DNA of 64,000 nt, taken from the NCBI GenBank assembly GCA_023376005.1, contig CM042145.1:58448894-58512893 (forward strand), given 5' to 3'. Shown here piece by piece: positions 56,426-64,000 of the stretch. Origin of the DNA: Doryteuthis pealeii. Taxonomy: Eukaryota; Mollusca; Cephalopoda; Myopsida; Loliginidae. The notes under the pieces were generated by a model, which was not told the origin of the DNA, did not search any database, and saw only the letters and a list, made by a program, of their open reading frames with translations. The first letter of the stretch is position 1. Every line of letters begins with the position of its first letter. Both the position numbers and the translations under genes were made by a program.

Positions 56426-56862
56426 CATTTTTTCTCATATTTCGACCAAAATCCTCCTCTTCCTTCTCTTCTGTTTCTCCCTCGTGCTGTCTTCTTTTCA
56501 CCCCTTATTCTTTCACTTCCCCCCTTCTCCCCATCTTTTCTCATTTATCTCTTCTCTCTACCTATCTCTCCCTTTTATTCTTCATTTTTAAAGCTGTATG
56601 TATAGCTAAACATACCCTGTCACCCCCACCCTCCTCTGTCTCATTCATTTCTTCTCATATTACGATCAAAATCAACCTGGATGTTTCTACCATGCACTCC
56701 TTTCTCTTCTCTTTTCTCTCTCTCTCTCTCTCTTACTGTCGATTTAATTCATTCACTTCCATCCCATCTCATCTATTCCTTTTCTTTCTCTCTTCTTCTC
56801 TTTCCTCTTGTCCTCCTCGTAATCCTTCTTTCTTCATTTCTAAATGCCTATCAGCTACCTAT
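56426..56862. repeat. Pyrimidine-rich (CTTT/TCTC) region
   Basis: About 430 bp of C/T-rich DNA with (TC)n at 56717-56733 and a loose duplication around TTTTTCTCATATTTCGACCA (56432) and TTCTTCTCATATTACGATCA (56648). Ser/Phe/Leu-rich frames are composition artefacts. Confidence 0.85.
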
Positions 56863-57355
56863 GTTCGGTTTGGTTTGGTTTGTTTTAAGGCATATCAACC
56901 TCGGTGGGTCATTTAATGTCGACAAAGTTGTGAAATAAATTTATTCTTAATGCATAATACAATTTTGTTTATCAACTCATGTTTTTCTATTTAACCCATA
57001 GATGGGACCCTAACAGGTACTACCACTCCGGGTCAGAGTGGACCAGGGAGCAATGGTGATTAAGGGGTGCTCCACATTCCCCAAACCTCCAGAACTGGAA
57101 CCTCACCATCAGATAGAGCTTAACGTCATTCCCAGGACATATAGACCCTCAGTCACCGCCTTATAGCACCTATATGATAAAAAGGGGTTGGGGCTTGCCA
57201 TAAGGGCAATAGGGTTGGGAAAATCATGACCAGCCGATTAATCGGAGGGGGCCTCTCCGACCGCCCGTCTAGCCCAAGATAGGGCCAAAGTGGAGTATTA
57301 CAAGACATGAATTGCTCATCCACCTGGATTCTATCCTTAAGCATCACGCCTATGT
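56863..57355 (-). repeat. F1 repeat, near full length
   Basis: Tail GGTTTGGTTTGTTTTAAGGC, hairpin, then ATAGATGGGACCCTAACAGG, ACTCCGGGTCAGAGTGGACC, CTCAGTCACCGCC and GACCAGCCGATTAATCGG, ending near TTCTATCCTTAAGCATCACG. It matches 63517-63995 closely. Confidence 0.9.
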
Positions 57356-57703
57356 TCGGACAAAGTAAACTAATCTTTTCAAATGTTAGGTTACGTGTAT
57401 TTGTGAGTTGTATGTAAGGACGATTGCAGATCGATTACAGTAAAGAATAACACCGAGAAAAGACGACCAACCAGGGATCGAGCTGTCTATTTCGTGACTA
57501 GAATCGCAGTTCATTTACCTTTTACGGTTACAGTTTTTCTAAATGTACAATACTTTGCTCAATTAAACCACCGACCCCAACCAAAGTAAACATATTAAAA
57601 TAGACTTGCATCTACCATCAAAGTGCGAGAGACATGTTTCTATGAAGGAATAGGGGATAATATGGGACCAGTCACTTTATTGCCTGCATTTGCATAAAAC
57701 ACT

Positions 57704-57734
<31 letters not shown>

Positions 57735-57912
57735 GCTACATACCCGCCTTCATACCCTATGTAAGACCGGAACTTACAAGGCAGAGCCTATGCTTGATTT
57801 TAATATAGGGCTTTTTAGAGACGACGGAAGTTTGATTAAAAAAACAAACTCAGCGTGACAAATTTTCTAGATGTAACATTTGACCTAAACAGAGGAGTGC
57901 ACAGTCCTTACA

Positions 57913-57954
<42 letters not shown>

Positions 57955-58113
57955 CCCTGCATCTACTAACAGATACCTACGTATAAACATGGTCTTTTTC
58001 CCTCTGGAAAGAGAGCTAGAAAACATAACAGATATTTATTGACATGTCTACATTTATTGACCAGCTAGGAATAGACGATCCTGCTCTGGGAAAATAATTA
58101 CATACATACATAC

Positions 58114-58152
<39 letters not shown>

Positions 58153-58245
58153 AGAGAGAGGGGGGAGGGAGAGAGAGAGAGAGAGAGGGGGGTACGTAAA
58201 AAAAACAAAGTATTAAAAAAAGAATTTATTTTTATGTTGATGTCG
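57356..58245. repeat. Spacer with microsatellites
   Basis: Mostly unassigned. (CA)n-(TA)n at 57703-57734, (TA)n at 57918-57952, (CATA)n at 58100-58117 and an imperfect (GA)n with G-runs at 58119-58190. Confidence 0.85.
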
Positions 58246-58292
58246 ACATTTAAACGTTTCGGTTTATGTTAAACCTTCATCAGATACTTTTG
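58246..58292 (-). ncRNA. Hammerhead-ribozyme-like core (Penelope type)
   Basis: Read on the minus strand, CTGATGA is followed by a hairpin (GGTTT, loop AACAT, AAACC), then GAAAC and, after a short loop, GTC. That is the order of conserved parts in hammerhead ribozymes: CUGAUGA, stem II, GAAA, stem III, GUC. Penelope-like elements are known to carry such short-stem-III forms. Stem III would be only 2-3 bp and stem I pairs poorly by eye, so it may be decayed or work only as a dimer. No Penelope coding sequence is next to it. Confidence 0.5.
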
Positions 58293-58454
58293 GGGGTGGT
58301 TAGAGCCTATATTAATGTAGCTAAGGTGTTGATTATCTTTCCTAGAAAGGTGACACTGTACCATCGTGTATATTTAGTGTTGTATCTAAGTAAGTGATTT
58401 TTAAATTGGTTTGTATATTTAACTTGAATCCGAATAGATAGGTAAATAGAATTA

Positions 58455-59110
58455 TAAATACTAGCAAATATATGCACCCTCCGGGTGCAAGTATTTAAGT
58501 TTTAATATAATAAAATATTATTAAATTAGAAAGGCTAATGAAACTGAATAAGAATGTAGATAAAAAGATTTGGAACAGAGGGAGTAAGATTGAAAAATAG
58601 AACAGCTTTGAAACTATTCCATCATTTTCCGTTACTCCCGTCTTTCATTGTTAAATTTTCCTAATTTAACTGTTTAGTTAAAATAGGAAGTAAAGAATAA
58701 TATTAGTTATTTCCTCTTGTTAAGGGATTTCTTTTAAGATTTATTGAAGAGATTTTTGCTCATATTCATTAAGATAAAACTAAAAAATTAGAAATCAATA
58801 ATACTAAGCATATATTTATTAAAATCAAATTTTTAATATCAATATGCAAATTAACTTTCCCATTCACACTACAAACCGCTATTTTGTTGTATATATAAAT
58901 ACAACTGCATATTGTTAGTATGTAGATATGGTCAACAGTATTAATAATCTAAAATCAATTTTATTAATAATTGAGGTTTAAATGAAAATAAAATCATGGA
59001 GAATATGACGTAAATAACAAAGGGAATTGTTATTTGAGTAGTAATATAGTTTCGGTTACAGACAGAAAAACACACAATCTCCATTATAATAAGATGTTTG
59101 TGATAGATGT
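58455..59110 (+). repeat. F2 repeat copy
   Basis: ACTAGCAAATATATGCACCC with hairpin GCACCC-TCC-GGGTGC (58474-58488), and a conserved block near 59050 (TTTCGGTTACAGACAG then AATCTCCATTATAATA). Same layout as 3560-4130. Confidence 0.65.
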
Positions 59111-59300
59111 GAGCAGACTAAGATAGATAGAGAGATAGGTAGGTGTGAATTGGCTTAGACAGATAGATATTAGTAGATAGATAGATAGATTTGAATAGAC
59201 TAACATAGATGTGAATAGACTAAGATAGATAGGTGTGAATAAGCTAAGACAGAATGATACCAATAGGCAGAGAGAGAGAGAGCGAGAGAGAGAGAGATTT
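59111..59300. repeat. GATA-type and (GA)n simple sequence
   Basis: Imperfect (GATA)n with a repeated phrase GAATAGACTAAGATAGAT, and (GAGA)n at 59269-59297. Confidence 0.9.
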
Positions 59301-60162
59301 GAATAGACTAAGATAGATATGCATAGAGAGACAAGTATATAAATAACTAGATATTTTTAACTTCTTTTGCGTGAGTAATTTAACATTAACTGAGCGAAAA
59401 GCCAGATGGAAATCCTCGCAGTGAGCATTAGGTTCTTAGCTGTTAATCTTACGTTCAATACAATAATTGCTAACCTCCGAGATAACGTGCATTCCTCTTG
59501 CTTAATTTCAAAGAAGAAATAAAGAAATCGAAAATAACCGCAATTTTTCAGAAACATGTCGTGAATGTGAATAGCGAATGTTGCCAAATTTGTATTTAAT
59601 CTCATTCTTTTCGATGAAGAATAGTCTGGAGGTTTTATCAGCCACTTAGAAGAAGACTGTTTTAACTACAGAGAAATGAATAAAGAGGAGGGAAGGGGGG
59701 GGGGATGAAAAGAATGCTAAATGGAGTCGGAAAAAGAGATGCTGAAAAAATATAAGATTCAAAAAGTAGCATATTATCAAACTCGGTTGTATGTGCACAC
59801 AAAAGAGGCTCCACAAGGAGACATCCGTTCACCGAAAAGATCTTTCGAAGACCTTTTCCTTTTTAACTCATTTCCAAAACTGGAAACAAAAAAAAGTCTC
59901 TTTTACTTTACTCTTAACCATTTGTTATTTTATAAAATTATTCTTTTTAACTCTAATCATGCAGCATCTTCAAAAAGTTCGAATTCCCCCCCCCAAAAAA
60001 AAAACAACTAAAAAACAAAACAAAAACAAACAAAAAAAATGGTAATTTCATATAATTATATTTTACTTTAATTTACAAACGTTTTCCAGTTTATTTATTC
60101 ATATCTCTCTTATATTTATTTCTCAGGTGAAGGAAAACTCCTAATTCAAACCTGTTATACCC
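59301..60162. other. Unassigned, with an old copy of a local repeat
   Basis: Bases 59865-59990 (CAAAACTGGAAAC, TTTTATAAAATTATTC, AACTCTAATCATGCAG, AAAAGTTCGAA) are a diverged copy of the sequence at 60270-60365 and 61350-61465. The 82-residue and 96-residue frames are not recognised as proteins. An A/C-rich stretch is at 59988-60040. Confidence 0.5.
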
Positions 60163-60365
60163 CATTGACCTCGTGTCATATACTGCTCGTGGAGGAGGGG
60201 TTAGTAAATACATATTTATCTCGTCCCCCCTCTCTATCTATCTATATATATCATTTTTCCTTTTTAATTTTTTCCCGAACTGGAAAGAAAAGGAAGTTTT
60301 TTTCTCTACTCTTTCTTCTTTGTTTGTTATTTTATAGAATGTTTAAAACTCTAATCATATATATT
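60163..60365 (+). repeat. Direct repeat flanking the LINE, left copy
   Basis: CCATTGACCTCGTGTCATAT to GAATGTTTAAAACTCTAATC. The copy at 61242-61440 is about 93% identical by eye. The LINE fragment 60385-61237 lies exactly between them. Confidence 0.88.
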
Positions 60366-60384
60366 TATTATATGCCTAGACTAT

Positions 60385-61237
60385 GTACTCCAAACTTCAC
60401 TAGATACCATAAAAGAAAAAGGTTTCACACTAAGAAAGGCAAGAAGCAGGCGATACCCCGCACAAACTGTCAAAGATGTAGACTATGCTGATGACCTCGC
60501 ACTTCTTGCAGATACACCGACACAAGCTGAGACACTGCTACACAGTCTGGAGGAGGCAGCAAAGAACGTCGGCCTTTATGTGAACTGACAAAACTGAGTT
60601 CATGAGCTTCAAAAAGCAAGGAGACATCTCCACACATGATGGCAAGCCTCTTAAGTCAGTAGAAAATTTCACATACTTAGGTAGTAGTGTCTTATCCACA
60701 GAAAGCGATCTTAACACTCGAATAGGAAAGGCATGGTTGGCCACCAACAAATTATCAGTCATATGGAAATCCGATCTCCCCGACAGGCTAAAGAGACGAT
60801 TCTTCCAGGCTGTGACAGTGTCAGTACTGCTATATGGCTGTACCACCTGGACCCTAACGAAGCGCCTTGAGAATAAGCTAGATGGGAGCTGCACGAGAAT
60901 GCTGCAAGCGGTCCTGAATAAGTCGTAGAAGCAGCACCCCACAAAAACCAACTGTACGGTTACATGCCCCCCATCTCACAAACCATACGAGTAGGACGGG
61001 CTAGACATACAGGAGACTGCTGGAGAAGCAAGGACGAGATCGTAAGCGTCGTACTACTGTGGAAGCCAGCACATGGGCACGCTAATGTGGGCCGCCCAGC
61101 CAGGACCTACATTGACTATGTATGGATGCTGGCTGATGTGCGGAGAAGCTCCCAGAGTCGATGAATGATAGGGAAGGTTGGCGAGAGATTGTCATGGATA
61201 TCCGTGCAAATTGTGCGACATGATGATGATGATGATG
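60385..61237 (+). pseudogene. RTE-like LINE reverse transcriptase, 5'-truncated
   Basis: Starts in the palm domain. Peptides in order: LRKARSRRYPA, VKDVDYADDLALLAD with the catalytic YADD box (about 60467-60510), AKNVGLYVN, TEFMSFKK, FTYLGSSV, LSVIWKSDLPDRLKRRFFQA, VLLYGCTTWTLTKRLENKLD, and HARPA/GRPARTYID near the C-terminus. One frameshift (near 60587) and one stop break the frame; the frames 60602-60928 and 60964-61164 are the largest open pieces. It ends in (GATGAT)n at 61219-61236. The relatively few lesions suggest a fairly recent insertion. Confidence 0.88.
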
Positions 61238-61440
61238 ATACTCCATTGACCTCGTGTCATATACTGCTCGTGGATGAGGGGTTGGTAAATACATATTTAT
61301 CTCATTCTCCCCTCTCTATCTATCTATATATCATATTATCATTTTTCCTTTTTAATTTTTCCCTGGACTGGAAAGAAAAGGAAGTTTTTTCTCTACTCTT
61401 TCTTCTTTGTTATTTTATAGAATGTTTAAAACTCTAATCA
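61238..61440 (+). repeat. Direct repeat flanking the LINE, right copy
   Basis: CCATTGACCTCGTGTCATAT ... GGACTGGAAAGAAAAGGAAG ... GTTTAAAACTCTAATCATAA. Differences from the left copy are few substitutions and small indels. From 61441 to 61730 I see nothing recognised. Confidence 0.88.
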
Positions 61441-61734
61441 TAAATTATCTTCGAAAAGTTCGAAAAAAAAACCCCAAAAAACTTTAGTAATTTTATATTA
61501 TCAAATCAGTTGGAGGTCAAAGTTTAGGTACCAGACATGTATGCAGAAAAGCAGGTGTTCCTTAAGGAAAATTTGTGATATTCTAAAATATACCTAGTGT
61601 CTATTACTTAAGCATACCACTTATTTTGTTGATGTAGATATAATATAAATCATTCATTTATTTAAATAGATAATAAATTAAGATAATTTACAATAAATTA
61701 TTTCGGTTTTTTAAATGCATGTTTCAGGGCACCC

Positions 61735-62150
61735 CATTCTGGAGAATTCCGGCAAGTAATGGTTAACTACCTGGTAAATGAAATCAGCGTGCTGGGTTCA
61801 AATTGCGTTTAAACCTGTATGGTTTAACTTTGCATTAACTCTCTGTGTAAAGGTGTCATAGGTATGACAATGAATTGCATCTAGTGGTGAAGTTCAATTT
61901 CTGGAACTCTGGGGAATGTGGAGTTCCTCTTTATTGCCATTACTCCCAGGTCTACACTGTCCCGGAGTGGTAGTACCTGTTAGGGTCCGATCTATGAGTT
62001 AAACTGATAAAAAATGAGTATCAGAAATGTATTTAAAAATTGAGTTTGAAAAAAATCAATACTTAACAAGAAGGAATAAAACAAAATGTATTCGGCATAA
62101 AATAACCCAACAATGGTTGACAAGCCATAAAATGCAACCAACCAACCAAC
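61735..62150 (+). mobile_element. F1 element with tRNA-like head
   Basis: The head contains GTAATGGTTAACTACCTGG (A-box-like) and GTGCTGGGTTCAAATTGCG (B-box-like). The body contains GGAACTCTGGGGAATGTGG, CCCGGAGTGGTAGTACCTGT and TAGGGTCCGATCTATGAG. The 3' end is the hairpin GGCATAAAATAACCCAAC ... GGTTGACAAGCC followed by an (AACC)n tail at 62136-62149. This is the copy that best shows the SINE plan of the family. Confidence 0.8.
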
Positions 62151-63290
62151 ACTAGATAAAGCATTGATCAGTTTCTTCCACGTGAAAGGGATAAATGGCA
62201 GGACATATTGGTTTTTTGTACCTTGGTGGATGGCACCCAGTCTAGGAAAAGGAATCTATCCAGAACACCCCTTTTGAGGCAGGTCTTAGCCTTCTGCAGG
62301 GGATACAGTTAGTGTATTCAAAGCCTCGCCAACATGGGGGTGGTATTATTGAATCCCCTTCATGTGATTTTCTTTAATGTAAAAACATTTCATTATTTAT
62401 TTTTATTGCAAACTTTCACAACAGTTTACGAATTTAAGAGTCGGCAGATTATCATACCTCAATTTTACAATACTTGAAACCATACATCTATGAGCAAATT
62501 ATTTGTATTAAATAGGAATACTTCATATCAAGTGTGCAAAAAACTCTTAAGAAATAACTACACAAAATATGTAAATAGGCATAAAATAACCCCAGATGAG
62601 TGGGCGTGCCGTTAAAATGAATCAATCAAAAATTGAATCCGGAATCAAGATATTAAACTCTTGAAATAGCTACTTAAGAATCTGTGGAACATCATTAAAA
62701 AAGAGATTACATCAACTGTTATATAATGAATGCATGTTGTGATGCAATGATTGGTAGCAAGCGATTTTGTCGACATGTGTTTATGACAGTAAAGAGTTTT
62801 AATATCATCTGATGGACATGCAAAATTATAAACAGGGATATTTACATTTAATAAGGAATTTGAATGTAAATATTCCGATTTTGCTTGTAACGACGTCAAA
62901 TTCTGAAGGGCGGGAATAAACATGTCAATGTTAAATTATGCATAAATGTGGACATGAAGATTGAGTCCAAAGTATTGGCAAAGAAGTGTAAGAACTGACT
63001 GGAGAAATCGTTAAAGACATCAAGGTGGGCAATCGGGGGCGGGGGAGTCAAGCTCCAACACAAGATGACAGAAATATTTGAGGAAGACCAAAGAGATTTT
63101 AGAACCCAACTACGAATAAGCTCGCGTATTCGTATCTTTGTATGCGTTACGTTGGACGAGTCCAACTATCTTGCAGGGGAAAATCTCTTCCCTTACAACA
63201 CCTTTACTATCACAGAACTGAATAATTCTAAATAACCAAAGAACCCCCCCCAAACAATCACTGCAACTGGCCCAGACAATTTTAAAAACT
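62151..63290. other. Unassigned, with one tail copy
   Basis: An F1/LINE-type 3' tail lies at 62577-62632 (GGCATAAAATAACCCCAG ... GGGCGTGCCGTTAAAATGAA). The rest is unassigned. The 92- and 89-codon minus-strand frames (62645-62923, 62896-63165) overlap end to end in different frames and have no motif I recognise; coding is possible but weak. Confidence 0.5.
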
Positions 63291-63294
63291 TATT

Positions 63295-63515
63295 TTTATC
63301 TATTTTATTCATAGAGCAAAAGATACTACCATAACGGATCAAAGTGAATCTAGGAGTAATGGTAATGAAGAGGTACTACACACTTCCAAAACCAGCAGAA
63401 TTGGAATCTTACCACTAGATGCAGTTTAACGTCATTCTCAGGACACTAACACTCTCCTCCATCACCTTTTAGCACATATGATAAAAAAGGTTTGGGGTTG
63501 CCATAAGAACAATAG
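63295..63515 (-). repeat. F1 repeat, diverged partial copy
   Basis: TTATTCATAGAGCAAAAG, ATACTACCATAACGGATC, GGAGTAATGGTAATGAAGAG, GCAGTTTAACGTCATTCTC and GGTTTGGGGTTGCCATAAG. It runs directly into the tail of the next copy. Confidence 0.8.
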
Positions 63516-63516
63516 A

Positions 63517-64000
63517 ATCGGTTTGGTTTGTTTTAAGGCATATCAAGCTCGGTGGGTCATTTAATGCCGACAAAGTTTTGAAATAAATTAATTCCTAATG
63601 GATAATCAAATGTTGTTTACAAACTCATATTTTTCTATTTAACTCATAGATGGGACCCTGACAGGTACTACCACTCCGGGTCAGAGTGGACCAGGGAGCA
63701 ATGGTGATGAAGGGGTGCTCCTCATTCCCCAAACCTGGAACCTCACCATCAGATAGAGTTTAACGTTATTCTCAGGACATATAGATCCTCAGTCACCGAC
63801 TTCTAGTACTCATCCGATAAAAAGGGTTGTGGCTTACCATAAGGGCAATAGAGTTGGGGCAATCATATAGGTGCTAGGGTTTGACGTGACCAGCCGATTT
63901 ATCGAAGGGGGCCTCTCCGACCGCCCGTCTAGCATAAGTAAGGACCAAAGTGGAGTGTTGGATGTCAACCATTCCATCTTTACGCATCACAAATCGCCAA
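63517..64000 (-). repeat. F1 repeat, runs off the window
   Basis: Tail GGTTTGGTTTGTTTTAAGGC, hairpin, ATAGATGGGACCCTGACAGG, CTCCGGGTCAGAGTGGACC, TCATATAGGTGCTAGGG, GACCAGCCGATTTATCG and ACCAAAGTGGAGTGTTGG. Very close to 56863-57355. The end is cut by the window edge. Confidence 0.9.

Noticed and set aside
56206..56916. 236-codon frame, the longest in the window, as a gene
   Set aside because: Its start overlaps a minus-strand LINE 3' end and the rest is C/T-rich simple sequence; no domain or conserved pattern.

Overview
The window looks like intergenic DNA from a repeat-rich, AT-rich animal genome, most likely a mollusc and possibly a cephalopod. The evidence is long (TA)n and (CA)n tracts, several tRNA-derived SINE families, decayed non-LTR, Penelope-like, BEL/Pao-like and other LTR elements, decayed C2H2 zinc-finger coding DNA and a short interstitial TTAGGG-type telomeric patch. 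No intact host gene is visible. Almost every open frame is short, repeat-derived or a shadow. The species guess rests on repeat character only.

Layout. 0-8.4 kb: a SINE-like copy (called F1 here), a dispersed GTTGCTAAGGACGC minisatellite in both orientations, a hairpin-headed repeat (F2), AT-rich triplet DNA, LINE 3' ends and a 500-bp purine-only block. 8.5-16 kb: several copies, in both orientations, of an AT-rich family with GGTATACC-type ends (F3), long (TA)n tracts and two large palindromes. 16-24 kb: telomere-like patch, SINEs, LINE and Penelope-like fragments, zinc-finger remnants and a minus-strand BEL/Pao-like gag remnant. 24-42 kb: nested LTR units around a satellite array of about 191-bp monomers (27.3-41.07 kb, interrupted by one LTR insertion at 27.6-31.4 kb). 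The array is itself bracketed by two related LTR-like repeats at 26.2-26.5 and 41.8-42.1 kb. 42-49 kb: SINEs, two head-to-tail truncated copies of an R2/NeSL-like LINE and another F3 copy. 49-52.2 kb: a second, foldback-organised block of the GTTGCT repeat carrying a solo LTR with a 4-bp duplication. 52.5-54.3 kb: an F3 element inside an 89-bp tandem repeat, itself hit by a LINE 3' end. 54-64 kb: SINEs, a mariner-like end, an RTE-like LINE between two 200-bp direct repeats, a hammerhead-like core on the minus strand, F2, and several F1 copies.

How the parts relate. The elements work as a stratigraphy rather than a pathway. LTR-A entered the satellite with a CAAT duplication, so the array is older. 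LTR-B entered a dispersed repeat whose empty paralogue lies at 43.8 kb. LTR-D entered the GTTGCT repeat. A LINE 3' end in F3 carries the same hairpin tail as the F1 SINE-like copies, which points to a SINE/LINE partnership. The most notable structure is the satellite, with local higher-order periodicity, apparently expanded inside an LTR retroelement. All identities were judged by eye; no alignment or database search was possible.
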